64,000 bases of DNA from Bacteriovoracaceae bacterium UBA4097 (GTDB lineage: Bacteria; Bdellovibrionota; Bacteriovoracia; Bacteriovoracales; Bacteriovoracaceae), in the NCBI GenBank assembly GCA_002381765.1, contig DFXX01000044.1:7016-71015 (forward strand), given 5' to 3'. The position numbers and the translations under genes are program-made. Position 1 is the first letter of the stretch. The number at the start of each line of letters is the position of its first letter. Positions 17,339 to 26,985 of this stretch are shown in pieces. The notes beneath the pieces were generated by a model. That model was given only the letters and a program-made list of their open reading frames with translations, was not told where the DNA came from and searched no databases.

Positions 17339-19429
17339 TTAGCTGGCCACTCTTAAGGCATCTTCTCTTATGACTTCGCTTCTCTCTTTCCCTAACTTAG
17401 ATACATCTAAAATAAGGATCGCCTTACCATCACCCAGTATTGATGCTCCGGAAACCAAAGTATTAGCAACCACTTCGGGCAGGGGTTTCACGACTATTTC
17501 CTCTTGTCTATAGATACTGTCCACAATGAGACCGAATCTGCCTGCTTCCCCCTTAATAACCAGAACAGTAATAGTGCCGGACTCATTGATCTCAGACTTG
17601 ATAGACATCTGTTCATGAAGCCATTCCAGAGGAAGTACTTTATCTCTAAGTGAATAGACACTTTTTTTCCCGATGGTATGAAGATCGGCCACCCTGATCT
17701 TCACCGTCTCAAGAACAGCATCTAAAGGAAGAGCAAATATACTTCCTCCCACTTTAACCAAGAGAGAATCCATTACCGCCATCGTTAGGGGAAGGAGAAG
17801 TTTTATGACAGTCTCTTTACCAACTTCCGTAGAGATGTGTATTTTACCATTAAGCTTAGTAATATTACTATTAACTACATCCATTCCGACTCCGCGACCT
17901 GAGATATCAGTTACCTGATCGGCAGTGCTGAACCCCGGCGCAAAAATGAAGGAGAGAATTTCTTCATCAGCTAAATTGGCCCCATTTTCTCTGGTAACTA
18001 GCCCATTATCTATTGCTTTGGAAAGGATACGATTTTTGTCTATTCCTTTTCCATCATCCCGAACTTCTATGACTATATTATTCCCTTCATGTTTAGCACT
18101 CATGGTTATGGTTCCATAAGGATTTTTCCCGGCACTCTTACGCTGCTCTGGAGTTTCGATTCCGTGATCGATGGAGTTTCTGATCATATGCAGAAGAGGA
18201 TCGGCTACGTCTTCAGCAATTCCCTTATCGATATCGGTATTCTCACCTACTAAAACCAACTCAATTTGCTTGCCACTTTTTTTCCCTATATCCCGTACCA
18301 AACGCGGAAATTTCTGAAAAAGATTCTTTACAGGTATCATCCGCATTTGCATAACATTTCTTTGCATCTCTTCAGATATTCTGACGATATTCTTAGTAGA
18401 GTCTCTCAGGTCACGAACAAAGCCCTCCGGTACCAGGGAAGCCTGGCCCTGAGCATTTCTTAAAATCTGTTCAAAGGAATTTCTCGCAACTATAACTTCA
18501 CCCACAAGATTCATCAATACATCGATGAGCTTCTGGTCAATCCTGATGGTTTTGTTATCGGCTTCACTCTCCTTTTTTTTCTGTTGAGAAGTTTTGACCT
18601 CCTGAATGACTTCTACCACTTCTTCTACCAGAGGGGGGGCTGCCACTTCTTTATTGAAGAGTACATCTATCTCCATTCTGATTCGCTCAATGATCTTCAG
18701 AACTTCGGATAAAGCTTCTGAATATTCGGAATTATCTGTGGTGTCCTTGGCCACAAAGAGCTTTTCTTGGATGGAATAGATATCAACGTCAAAGGCACCA
18801 CCAGCAAGATGATCCAGGGAGGTTGCGAGGCGAACTAGCTCCGGGGCCAAAACATCCATGAGATTTTCATTTCTTTTGGCGATTGAGTCCCTAAGACCTT
18901 CTTCCAGATTAAAAGCACTTATAGTGAAAGAGAGCATGACATCATCGGTAGATATGCTTAAAGAGCTCTGCTCATGGACGGCACTAACTTGTAAGACGCC
19001 CTTACACTCCTGAGTATATTCTTCCACCATGAGGATCATGATAGAGACTTTCTCATTGGTTGGATCCAAATCAAAGTTTTTCTCCCTGATTTTTTGCTCT
19101 ATCTCTGCCAGAAGGATATTAAGAAGATCGCATCCCTTCAGCATGACCTCGATGGCATTCTCTTCAGTGACCCTTTTAAGATCACGAAAATAATTAAGAA
19201 GGGTCTCAATCTTATGAGCAAGTGAGCTCATATTTTGAAGATTGAGCATTCCAGCTCCACCTTTTACGGTATGGATACTCCTGAAAACATCATTTATGAG
19301 ATTCCCATTGGCCAAATCTTGTTCGAGCACCAGAAACTTCTGGTCAATGTTTTCCAGATGTTCCCGGGCCTCGATAACAAACCCTTCCAATAGCTCTAAA
19401 TTATCTTTCCATTCTTCCTGCTGAGACAT
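17339..19429 (-). CDS. cheA: Chemotaxis histidine kinase CheA
   Basis: 696 aa. Hpt domain with phospho-acceptor His53 in SIHTVKGGAGML; a middle linker that may hold a degenerate second helical bundle; P3 dimerisation (DQKLIDVLMNLVGEVIVARN); HATPase with MIRNSIDHGIETPEQR, VRDDGKGID and GRGVGMDVV; and a C-terminal CheW-like regulatory domain. A canonical CheY-binding P2 domain is not evident. It is the last gene of a minus-strand operon (receptor, triple CheW, CheD, CheB, CheR, CheA). No CheY lies in the cluster, so its phosphate must go to CheB and to receivers encoded elsewhere. Confidence 0.96.
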   Translation of the reverse strand: MSQQEEWKDNLELLEGFVIEAREHLENIDQKFLVLEQDLANGNLINDVFRSIHTVKGGAGMLNLQNMSSLAHKIETLLNYFRDLKRVTEENAIEVMLKGCDLLNILLAEIEQKIREKNFDLDPTNEKVSIMILMVEEYTQECKGVLQVSAVHEQSSLSISTDDVMLSFTISAFNLEEGLRDSIAKRNENLMDVLAPELVRLATSLDHLAGGAFDVDIYSIQEKLFVAKDTTDNSEYSEALSEVLKIIERIRMEIDVLFNKEVAAPPLVEEVVEVIQEVKTSQQKKKESEADNKTIRIDQKLIDVLMNLVGEVIVARNSFEQILRNAQGQASLVPEGFVRDLRDSTKNIVRISEEMQRNVMQMRMIPVKNLFQKFPRLVRDIGKKSGKQIELVLVGENTDIDKGIAEDVADPLLHMIRNSIDHGIETPEQRKSAGKNPYGTITMSAKHEGNNIVIEVRDDGKGIDKNRILSKAIDNGLVTRENGANLADEEILSFIFAPGFSTADQVTDISGRGVGMDVVNSNITKLNGKIHISTEVGKETVIKLLLPLTMAVMDSLLVKVGGSIFALPLDAVLETVKIRVADLHTIGKKSVYSLRDKVLPLEWLHEQMSIKSEINESGTITVLVIKGEAGRFGLIVDSIYRQEEIVVKPLPEVVANTLVSGASILGDGKAILILDVSKLGKERSEVIREDALRVAS

Positions 19430-19440
19430 TTGTTACTCCG

Positions 19441-20274
19441 TTAACGTAGTGGTTTCCTGTAAGACATGAAACTTTGGATGGTTTGTGTTTCAAAAAAATC
19501 GGTAATTCTTCCTATGGATTCAGAATGTCCCAGGAATAAGTGCCCATTGGGAACAAGGGATTCATAGAGTTGTTCGACAACTTTTTTGCGGGAATTATCG
19601 TCAAAATAAATCAGAACATTACGGCAAAAAATGAAATCAAAATTTCTCATCTTTCTCATTTCTTCCTTGTCCATGAAGTTTAACTGATGGAACTTAATAA
19701 TGTTTCTGAGCAAGGGGCCAGCTGAGAAGGAATCTTTATCTTCAGCGATAAAATACTTCTGCCTATAGGCCAGGGGCGTATCTTTCATGGAGCGTGCTCC
19801 ATAGACCCCTTTCTTGGCGATATCTAGTACTTTGGTGTCGATATCGGTAGCTATTACATTTATCTGCCAATCCCCATGACCGGTCAGCATTTCTTTAAGT
19901 ATGATGGCCAGGGTATAGGCCTCTTCACCAGTAGAGCAAGCTGCAGACCAAACTCGCATGGTTTTATCTTTCTTTTTCAGTTTACTTTCAACATGAGCAG
20001 GAAAGATTTTCTCGGCAAAGCCCTGGAGCTGAGGAAAATCTCTGAACATATAAGTCTCATTGATGGTGATGGCCTCAACGAATTTTTGAAATTCATCACG
20101 AGTATTACCCAACATCAAAGTTTGATAGTATTCAGCAACCGTAGGTATTCTGGCTTCCTTCATCCGCTGCTCTATTCTCGAGGTTAGATAATAATCCTTC
20201 TTCTCATCAAAGAGCATCCCCGTTTCATTGTAGATCAAGGTTCTGAATTTCTGCATATCAAATGGTGAGCTCAT
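19441..20274 (-). CDS. cheR: Chemotaxis protein methyltransferase CheR
   Basis: 277 aa. It has an N-terminal helical CheR domain, then a SAM-binding core with WSAACSTGEEAYTLA and FCRNVLIYFDD. It methylates receptor glutamates using S-adenosylmethionine. No TPR extension is present. It lies 11 bases upstream of cheA and five bases downstream of cheB, within one operon. Confidence 0.95.
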   Translation of the reverse strand: MSSPFDMQKFRTLIYNETGMLFDEKKDYYLTSRIEQRMKEARIPTVAEYYQTLMLGNTRDEFQKFVEAITINETYMFRDFPQLQGFAEKIFPAHVESKLKKKDKTMRVWSAACSTGEEAYTLAIILKEMLTGHGDWQINVIATDIDTKVLDIAKKGVYGARSMKDTPLAYRQKYFIAEDKDSFSAGPLLRNIIKFHQLNFMDKEEMRKMRNFDFIFCRNVLIYFDDNSRKKVVEQLYESLVPNGHLFLGHSESIGRITDFFETQTIQSFMSYRKPLR

Positions 20275-20279
20275 TGGTT

Positions 20280-21371
20280 TTAACCTTTCTTTACAAGTTC
20301 GATGATTTTCGCCGCTATCTTATAAGAAGGTAAGACAAACTCAGCTCCTCCTCTTCTAATCGCCTCTTTAGGCATTCCAAATACAACACACGTCTCTTCC
20401 GCTTCTGCTATCGTCCGGCCACCGGCCTCTTTAATTCTGACCATCATGTCGGCCCCATCGGCCCCCATTCCTGTTAGCAGCACCCCGATGGTGTTACTTC
20501 CATAGATGGCGAGAATTGATTCCATGGTGACATCTACTGAGGGTGTGTGAGCAGTGCCTTTAGGGGTGGGACTAAGCCTCACAATTTGCCCCGGTGCTCC
20601 CCCACCTCTCTTACCAAGAGTCATATGAATATCCCCTGGGGCTAGATAACCATGGTTAGGTACAATAATGTCTCCTCTGGCAGCTTCCTTAAAAGGGAAG
20701 GCACAGCTGTCATTAAGTCTCTTGGCAAAGCCCGGAGTAAATGAACCCGGCATATGCTGAACAATGATGACAGGGCAACCAAGATCGGCCGGTAAGTGAG
20801 GAATAACATCAAAAATAGTATTGGGTCCGCCAGTTGACTGGCCAATGACTATAATCTTCCCCGAGTCCGTTCCCGTCAGTAGGGGCCCCTTCTCTCTTGC
20901 TACCGAAGGCTTGGTATCGTTACTGCGCCTTCTTCTAATTCTTGCAGTTCTTCCGGATAGAAGATTTGCTTTGGCAGCAGATTTAACTTTAAAGATCAGA
21001 TCTTTTTGAATCTGATCGATATTGAGGGACACTGTTCCCCCCGGCTTTCCAATAAAATCTACCGCTCCTAACTCCAGGGCTTCGTAGGTCGTGCGCTCTC
21101 CTTCCTGAGTAAGAGAGCTTACCATGAGGACTGGTCTGGGACTCTCGAGCATAATTCTCTGAAGGGCGGTGAGACCATCCATCTCTGGCATATTGATATC
21201 CATAGTCACCACATCGGGGGAAAATTTTTTGGCCAGATCAATTCCCTCGGCCCCATTCCTGGCAGCTGCCACTACTTCAATTTCAGGATCCTCTTCGAGC
21301 ATCCGCCGCAGCTCTCTTCTCATGAGAGCTGAATCATCGACAATTAAAACCTTAATCTTACTTTCAACCAT
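20280..21371 (-). CDS. cheB: Chemotaxis methylesterase/deamidase CheB
   Basis: 363 aa from ATG 21371, chosen for the GAGGGAAT just upstream; the open frame continues into cheD. The receiver domain has VLIVDDSALMR and the phospho-acceptor Asp in DVVTMDINMPEMDG; the C-terminal esterase has Ser in GQSTGGP, His in VQHMPGSFTPGFA and Asp in GMGADG. It reverses CheR methylation when phosphorylated by CheA. Confidence 0.95.
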   Translation of the reverse strand: MVESKIKVLIVDDSALMRRELRRMLEEDPEIEVVAAARNGAEGIDLAKKFSPDVVTMDINMPEMDGLTALQRIMLESPRPVLMVSSLTQEGERTTYEALELGAVDFIGKPGGTVSLNIDQIQKDLIFKVKSAAKANLLSGRTARIRRRRSNDTKPSVAREKGPLLTGTDSGKIIVIGQSTGGPNTIFDVIPHLPADLGCPVIIVQHMPGSFTPGFAKRLNDSCAFPFKEAARGDIIVPNHGYLAPGDIHMTLGKRGGGAPGQIVRLSPTPKGTAHTPSVDVTMESILAIYGSNTIGVLLTGMGADGADMMVRIKEAGGRTIAEAEETCVVFGMPKEAIRRGGAEFVLPSYKIAAKIIELVKKG

Positions 21372-21387
21372 ATTCCCTCGACTTGAC

Positions 21388-21870
21388 TTAGATTTCGTCA
21401 ACGTCTCCATTTGTATGGCAAACATATATATCGCCAGTATAAATGTTAAATTCCGCTGACTTTCCAAACTTCCCACCGGTGCAGCTTTTCTGCAGGGGGA
21501 GCTTTAGATCAATTGCCATTGATCTTGTGGTGGCGAGAATTTCCTTTCCGATATCTGTAAAAGACTTAATCTCTGAAAACATATTCCCACCACCAACTAG
21601 TCTTAAAGTTAAATGCTCATGCTGTGATCCAATGGTCTTCATCTTTTGCAGAAGATAGGGAAAGGCCACATCCGGAGCAATACCAAAGGAGAACGACTCT
21701 CGTGATACCGACTGGGTACTGTGAGATAAAGGCATGTGGGCCATGCCACCGATTTTGAGATAGGGATCCCATAAGCAGATGACCACACAGGAACCGATGC
21801 CGCCGGTGTAGAGGATAATGTCACTATCCCCTACAGCAGCGTCACCGGTATTAAGCCGCTTTATCTTCAT
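21388..21870 (-). CDS. cheD: Chemoreceptor glutamine deamidase CheD
   Basis: 160 aa from ATG 21870 (MKIKRLNTGD); an alternative ATG at 21885 adds five residues. The CheD fold is clear: Thr and catalytic Cys in YTGGIGSCVVICLWD, His in GGMAHMPLSH and the conserved VGGGNMF. CheD deamidates receptor glutamines. The start lies about 20 bases inside the 3' end of the triple-CheW gene, indicating coupled translation. Confidence 0.93.
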   Translation of the reverse strand: MKIKRLNTGDAAVGDSDIILYTGGIGSCVVICLWDPYLKIGGMAHMPLSHSTQSVSRESFSFGIAPDVAFPYLLQKMKTIGSQHEHLTLRLVGGGNMFSEIKSFTDIGKEILATTRSMAIDLKLPLQKSCTGGKFGKSAEFNIYTGDIYVCHTNGDVDEI

Positions 21871-23350
21871 TCGAGAGTAGAGCATCCACGCTGATTAAAA
21901 CGATGATTCTCTTACCATTATTTAACTTACCAATGCCTTCAAAAAATCTACCGTCAACATTGCTAGTCACTGCCGAGGGAGTGGCCTCGATCTGAGTTCG
22001 CGATAGACGAAGGACTTCAGTTACTGAGTCAACAATAAGACCTGTGGTTTTTCCTTCGATATTGGCCACCACGATTCTCGCCTGCTCAATTTGTTCAAGT
22101 TTGGTCAGGTTAAAACGCGAACGCATATCTACTACTGGTACCACCGTACCCCGAAGATTGATAATGCCTTTCATATAATCCTTGGTCTTAGGAACCGCCG
22201 TAATTTCATTGATACGGATGATCTCCTGAACCTTCATGATATTGATGGCATATTCCTCATTATCCACCTTGAAGCAAACCAGTTGAAGTTCATCTGAATT
22301 TTGGATCATATCGTTAGACATAATTTCTTTCTCCTCTTGAACGCCAATAGCGTCTTCAATCTTCTTTTTATCTGAATCAGAGACGAGCTTCTCGGTATCA
22401 AGAAGCATTAAAAGACGCTTCCCATTTTCAAGTTTCCCAACCGATCTGAGCTTATTGCGGTTATTGGCCTGAATGATGGCCGGGGGTGGTACAATCAGAT
22501 TCTTTTCCAGGGTCAGAACCTGCGATACCGAATCGACCAGGATACCTGTAAGTGTTCCACCTAAGTCCACCACCACGATTCTCTGAGCATCAAGCTTATC
22601 CTGAGAGATGTCAGGGCCAAACTCCTGAAGAATTGTTTTCTGATCAAAGAGGATGCGAAGATCCATAATAGGTAAAAGTTGGTTTCGAAGAGAAATCACT
22701 CCTACCGTGTGTTTAGGGGACTTAGGCAGAGGAGTTATCTCAGTTACCCGGATAATTTCCTTTACCTGCATAATATTGATGGCAAACTCTTCGTGCCCTA
22801 TGTGGAAAGTAACAAGTTGCTCACTATCAAACAAAGTCCTGTTATTAAGATTCTTTTCCTCCTTAACATGTTCCGACTCGTTATCGTGAAACCCAGATAG
22901 TTCAGAGAGGATATGCTGTTCGGAAAGAATCAAAACCATTCTTTTCCCGTCATCGATCTTAGCAATTCCTCGCAGGAACTGCCCCTGAATGGTAGAAACC
23001 ATTTCAGGGGGATGCTCTAGTACATCTTTTTCAATATGCATAACCTCAGAAACACTATCCACCATGAAGCCCGTCGCCCCACCAGGAGTATGTAAAACCA
23101 CAATTCTTGTGGCCTCATTGGCCGCTTGCTCTTCAAGACCAAGTTTTCGTCTTAGGTTAACGATAGGGAGGATTCCTCCCCGCAGGTTACCAATTCCATC
23201 GATATAATCCGCAGAATTCGGCACCTGAATAATATCTGTGAGTTTTATAATTTCCTGCACAGAATTTATGGGGAGTGCCAGCTCCTCTCCGGCCAGATGG
23301 AAAGTGACAATCTGGTCACTACCAAGGTCCAAATTATCTTTTGTAGTCAT
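21851..23350 (-). CDS. Triple CheW-domain scaffold protein
   Basis: 499 aa made of three complete CheW domains in tandem: about residues 12-150 (QIVTFHLAGEELALPINSV), 175-325 (QLVTFHIGHEEFAINIMQV) and 355-495 (QLVCFKVDNEEYAINIMKV). Each contains the NLRG/SLRN motif and the GLIVDSVTEV-type strand. Acidic linkers join them. There is no receiver domain, so it is not CheV. It should link the double-hairpin receptor to CheA and may bring several contacts into one polypeptide. It lies between the receptor gene and cheD. Confidence 0.93.
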   Translation of the reverse strand: MTTKDNLDLGSDQIVTFHLAGEELALPINSVQEIIKLTDIIQVPNSADYIDGIGNLRGGILPIVNLRRKLGLEEQAANEATRIVVLHTPGGATGFMVDSVSEVMHIEKDVLEHPPEMVSTIQGQFLRGIAKIDDGKRMVLILSEQHILSELSGFHDNESEHVKEEKNLNNRTLFDSEQLVTFHIGHEEFAINIMQVKEIIRVTEITPLPKSPKHTVGVISLRNQLLPIMDLRILFDQKTILQEFGPDISQDKLDAQRIVVVDLGGTLTGILVDSVSQVLTLEKNLIVPPPAIIQANNRNKLRSVGKLENGKRLLMLLDTEKLVSDSDKKKIEDAIGVQEEKEIMSNDMIQNSDELQLVCFKVDNEEYAINIMKVQEIIRINEITAVPKTKDYMKGIINLRGTVVPVVDMRSRFNLTKLEQIEQARIVVANIEGKTTGLIVDSVTEVLRLSRTQIEATPSAVTSNVDGRFFEGIGKLNNGKRIIVLISVDALLSNEDKAA

Positions 23351-23379
23351 ATACCAAATCCTTTAACCAAAAATGGTCA

Positions 23380-25338
23380 TTAAGCGTTCTGAAGTTCATC
23401 AGCAAGAGCAGCAATTTCTTCTACGGCCTTAGCGAGTTCAGTCATGCCACGGGCCTGTTGCTGAGCTGCTGAAGAGGCCTGTTGAGCAGCTGAAGAAGCC
23501 TGCTGAGCGGCCGAAGAAATCTGTTCAACCCCTTTCATGGCCTGAGTCACAGCAGCTGCTGCGTCTTCAGTATTGCCGGAGATTATCTTCACGCCTTTTT
23601 GAACTTCATTCATGTCACTTTCCATGACGATGAGATTCTCAGTAGATTTCTTGGCGTTCTGAACTTCACGCTCAGCTGTTTCGCCAACTTCCATGATGTC
23701 TTTCACAATAACCTGAACCTGATCCTGGATATTTCTCACCATATCTTTGATCTTTTCAGCATTAGATGAGGAATCGGTAGCAAGAGAGCGGATATCGCTG
23801 GCAACCACAGCAAAGCCCTTTCCAAAATCACCAGCGCGGGCAGCTTCAATACCACCGTTAACGGCCAGCATATCTGTCTTCATGGCAGTATTGGTAATGG
23901 CGTCCACGATCTTATCAATCTGTCTGATTCTTACCTGAAGAGCGGCCACGTTCTTAGCAGAAGTTTTGGAAGCATGAGCTGCCAGTGTTACTCCATGGAT
24001 AAGCTGATCAACGGAAGTCTTGTTCTCGTTCAGAAGGCCCTGCATAACGTTAACTTTCTCATTTGAGATATTCGCTTTCTGACTGATATCAGAAGTGTTC
24101 TTTTCAATCTGGTTAAGAGCAGCGGATGATTCCTCAGTCGCCTTACCTTGCTGTTCGGCACCCTTCGCAATTTGTGAAATCGCTGCCATGATCTGCTGAG
24201 CAGATGAATTTGCCTGCTGAATAGTAGCGGAAAGCTCCTCCGCACAAGCGGCCATAGACTCGGATGATTTAGTTGAGTCGGTATTGTGCTTCAGATCTTC
24301 GGCCATCTGGCCAAGTTCATCAGTTGCCGCCTGAATATCTTTAAGTGCTTTTTGCTGCTCATTGGTGGAGGAAGAGGCTTCCTGGGCAGCCGAGGCAGCT
24401 TCTTCAGCAGCAGAGGCCACGATTTCCGTACCACCACGAAACTGCTCAACGGCTGCAGACATCTCGCGAGATCTCTCATTAATCAGAGCTGCACCTTCCT
24501 GCACACTCTTCATATCGGTTTCCATCTGAGCGAGTTGCTTAGTAATGATCTTACCTTTCTCAACTTCTTCTTTGGCCTTAGTTCCGGCAGTTTCTGTATC
24601 TTTAGAAACAACATTAACATCGGTTTGAATATGTTTAATCAGTTCAGAGATTTCTCTCGCCGACTTTTCTGCCACTTCAGCGAGATTTCTTACTTCATCG
24701 GCAACCACGGCAAAACCACGTCCGTGCTCGCCAGCTCTAGCGGCCTCGATAGCCGCGTTAAGTGCTAAAAGATTGGTTTGATCAGCAATACCTGCGACGG
24801 TTTTGACCACCACACCAATTTCATTGGCCTGTTTTTCTAATTCATTAATCATTCGCGCAGATTCAACGTTTTTCTCTGAAGCAACACTTACTGAAGAAAT
24901 CAAGCGTTCAATATCTGTAGAAGTAGAACGAACAAGGGTCTGAATGCTGTCACACTTATTCAAAGATTGAATAGCGGCTGTACCATTACTTTGAGCACCA
25001 CGAAGAAGAGATTCAGCAGCTCGCTGCGACTGCTGAGCAGCTGCCGATGCCTGGGTAGCTCCGGCGGAGATAGAATCCATCGCCTTATTCAACTGATCGG
25101 CGGCAGAGGTAGCTTCAGTCACACCACTTCCTAGTTCTTCAGTGGCAGCAGCAATTCTTTCAGCGGCTTGCTGTCTTTTGGCCAGAGTGCGGGAGTAGTT
25201 TCTTTTATCAGCTTTTTCCTTTGCTAGCTTTCTCTGCTCATTAGCATCATCTTTTGATTTTAAGTGATGAACAGAGGCAGTAGGCTTCTCCTGATAAGAA
25301 GAATCTTTCATTGACGGAGGAGTGGCGAGTTTGTTCAT
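23380..25338 (-). CDS. Soluble chemoreceptor with two signalling hairpins
   Basis: 652 aa with no signal peptide or membrane helix. It contains two MCP signalling tips. The first (about residues 182-220) is canonical: [20 protein letters not shown], then [17 protein letters not shown]. The second (about 482-520) is divergent: [18 protein letters not shown], then [16 protein letters not shown]. Each is flanked by long Ala/Gln-rich coiled coils, with a break around residue 350-370. Near the C-terminus is a threefold repeat of the heptad SSAAQQA. It is the first gene of the che operon, so it is probably its dedicated cytosolic receptor. A FliA-like promoter candidate lies upstream. Confidence 0.93.
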   Translation of the reverse strand: MNKLATPPSMKDSSYQEKPTASVHHLKSKDDANEQRKLAKEKADKRNYSRTLAKRQQAAERIAAATEELGSGVTEATSAADQLNKAMDSISAGATQASAAAQQSQRAAESLLRGAQSNGTAAIQSLNKCDSIQTLVRSTSTDIERLISSVSVASEKNVESARMINELEKQANEIGVVVKTVAGIADQTNLLALNAAIEAARAGEHGRGFAVVADEVRNLAEVAEKSAREISELIKHIQTDVNVVSKDTETAGTKAKEEVEKGKIITKQLAQMETDMKSVQEGAALINERSREMSAAVEQFRGGTEIVASAAEEAASAAQEASSSTNEQQKALKDIQAATDELGQMAEDLKHNTDSTKSSESMAACAEELSATIQQANSSAQQIMAAISQIAKGAEQQGKATEESSAALNQIEKNTSDISQKANISNEKVNVMQGLLNENKTSVDQLIHGVTLAAHASKTSAKNVAALQVRIRQIDKIVDAITNTAMKTDMLAVNGGIEAARAGDFGKGFAVVASDIRSLATDSSSNAEKIKDMVRNIQDQVQVIVKDIMEVGETAEREVQNAKKSTENLIVMESDMNEVQKGVKIISGNTEDAAAAVTQAMKGVEQISSAAQQASSAAQQASSAAQQQARGMTELAKAVEEIAALADELQNA

Positions 25339-25388
25339 TTATTTTTCCTTTTTTAAATTGAACATTTTTTTTCAGATTAACGTGCCCT

Positions 25389-25416
25389 TGTTCGGTATCT
25401 GAAAATTTTTTACTTA
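25389..25416 (-). promoter_or_regulatory. FliA (sigma-28)-like promoter candidate for the che operon
   Basis: On the minus strand: TAAG, 16 bases, ACCGAACA. The same layout (TAAG, 16 bases, ACCGAAAA) precedes the receptor gene at 54542. This resembles the flagellar sigma consensus TAAA-N15-GCCGATAA but is not exact. Confidence 0.4.
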
Positions 25417-25464
25417 GAAATATTTTGGCCAAAATTTAGATTTAAATCATCGCAGCAAAATGTA

Positions 25465-25521
25465 TTCGAAACATTTCGAATTAAACGAAATGATGTTTAA
25501 AAAAACGAAAGTCATCATTTC
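25465..25521. promoter_or_regulatory. Palindrome cluster upstream of the che operon
   Basis: Two TTCGAA palindromes (25465, 25475) are followed by a perfect 9-bp inverted repeat, GAAATGATG at 25487-25495 and CATCATTTC at 25513-25521. These lie in the 333-base gap before the double-hairpin receptor; a regulator site or small-RNA hairpin is possible. No gene is seen in the gap. Confidence 0.4.
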
Positions 25522-25636
25522 ATAAAACACATATATGACTTTGATTTAATCAATGAGCTCTTATTAAAATGAATGATTATGAATCAACAGTTGGTTTATT
25601 TGTTTTAAGCGAAGAGGTGTTCTGATTTATGAAATG

Positions 25637-25660
25637 GCCCCAGGAAAATACTCCCGGGGC
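25637..25660 (-). terminator. Hairpin terminator candidate after the GAF kinase
   Basis: An 8-bp GC-rich stem with one mismatch (arms 25637-25644 and 25653-25660) lies just beyond the stop of the kinase gene at 25672. There is no long T-run after it. Confidence 0.5.
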
Positions 25661-25671
25661 GATGGAGAAAT

Positions 25672-26889
25672 TTAAGCAGCGGCAGGAAATCTGAGAAGAA
25701 ATTTTGTGGTATCATCATTCATTAATTCTAGATCCCCACCGTTTTCAAGCATATAAGTGCGGGATAGATAGAGTCCCAAACCAGGTTGGTCATTTTCAGT
25801 CGCTATAAATGCTTTAAACAGCATTGGTTTTAGTTGATCAGAAATACCATTACCAGAATCTTCAAAGATGATTTCCAAGCAATCACCTTTCATTTGCGGT
25901 CTGATGGTTATAGATCTTGCATTATACTCACAATTTTCCAGTGCCTTGACCGAGTTTTTCAAGAGATGCAAAAAGACCTGTGAGACCTGATAGCGATTGC
26001 CCTTTATCATCGTTCCCCGGTGAACGAGATTATGCATCTGAATATTCTTTTTTTCTCTTAAGCTCTTAGATATAATCATAAGAGTATTTAAAATGCTTGC
26101 GAGGTCAAAGTGCTCTTTTCCTTTCTTCTCCTCCCAGCTCGCTATCCTCTCGAGATATAAAAAGGTTTTCCGGATGGAAACAACTGCATATTCAAGTTTA
26201 GTCACGTCATGACCCTTGTTTTTTACCTGAAAGACCTCCTCATTTAACTCCTCCAGAGGAAGCCTAAGCTGATCAATTACCCCTGAAGCAAGATCATTAA
26301 GAAAATGCTTTTTGGCCAAAGACATGAGTTGCTCCTGACGAAGTCTTACTTCCACATTGGCCTTTCGAAGATTCTCCAAGCTATCTATCAATTGAATATT
26401 CTTAAGGCGCAGCTCCATTAACTCGACAACTTGAGAAGCGAGAGCTTTCAGAGAACTTCTCTGGACCTGGTTTAGTTCACCAGGCTTGTCATCAAGAACA
26501 CATAGGGTACCCATGGGAATACCTCGTGAACTCACCAGTGGCTCTCCTGCATAAAATCTTATATATGGTTCCCCCTTGACGAGTGGATTATCAAAGAATC
26601 TCTCATCCTCTTCAGTATCCTTAACTTCAAATAGCCCATCTTCCAGAATCGCATGAGAACAAAAGGCGAAGTCTCTGTGAGTTTCTGAGACATCCAGACC
26701 CCGCTTAGACTTAAACCATTGTCGATCACTATCAATGAGGCTAACCAAAGCGATGGGTTTACCACAAATAGCAGATGCGAGTTCTGTAAGATAATCAAAA
26801 TTCTTTTCAGCTTCAGTATCAAGGATGAAATAACTGGATAGTTCCTTGATTCTTTCTTCTTCCCGGGGATGCATGGGGGCTCTTTTCAT
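25672..26889 (-). CDS. GAF sensor kinase-like protein lacking the phospho-acceptor His
   Basis: 405 aa. An N-terminal GAF domain of the common soluble type (IALVSLIDSDRQWFKS, FCSHAI, PMGTLCVLD) spans about residues 20-165. It is followed by a coiled linker and a dimerisation helix pair. Where kinases read ASGVAHEINNP, this reads ASGVIDQLRLP, so the acceptor His is Asp. The ATPase keeps the N-box (HLLKNSVKALE), G1 (EDSGNGIS) and G2 (GLGLYLSR). It may act as an ATP-binding sensor or signal modulator rather than a phospho-donor. No receiver is adjacent; it lies upstream of the che operon on the same strand. Confidence 0.85.
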   Translation of the reverse strand: MKRAPMHPREEERIKELSSYFILDTEAEKNFDYLTELASAICGKPIALVSLIDSDRQWFKSKRGLDVSETHRDFAFCSHAILEDGLFEVKDTEEDERFFDNPLVKGEPYIRFYAGEPLVSSRGIPMGTLCVLDDKPGELNQVQRSSLKALASQVVELMELRLKNIQLIDSLENLRKANVEVRLRQEQLMSLAKKHFLNDLASGVIDQLRLPLEELNEEVFQVKNKGHDVTKLEYAVVSIRKTFLYLERIASWEEKKGKEHFDLASILNTLMIISKSLREKKNIQMHNLVHRGTMIKGNRYQVSQVFLHLLKNSVKALENCEYNARSITIRPQMKGDCLEIIFEDSGNGISDQLKPMLFKAFIATENDQPGLGLYLSRTYMLENGGDLELMNDDTTKFLLRFPAAA

Positions 26890-26985
26890 TATATTCTCCT
26901 AATTGTGAGCATCCCCCTATCGTAATCTAAATCTGCTCCCTCAAGATGTGTTCGTTTTTTTATAAGGCTCTTTGAAAAAAGCGAA

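Noticed and set aside
24286..24768. 160-codon open frame on the plus strand
   Set aside because: It is antisense to the double-hairpin receptor gene; its composition mirrors the Ala/Gln-rich coiled coil and it has no ribosome-binding site.
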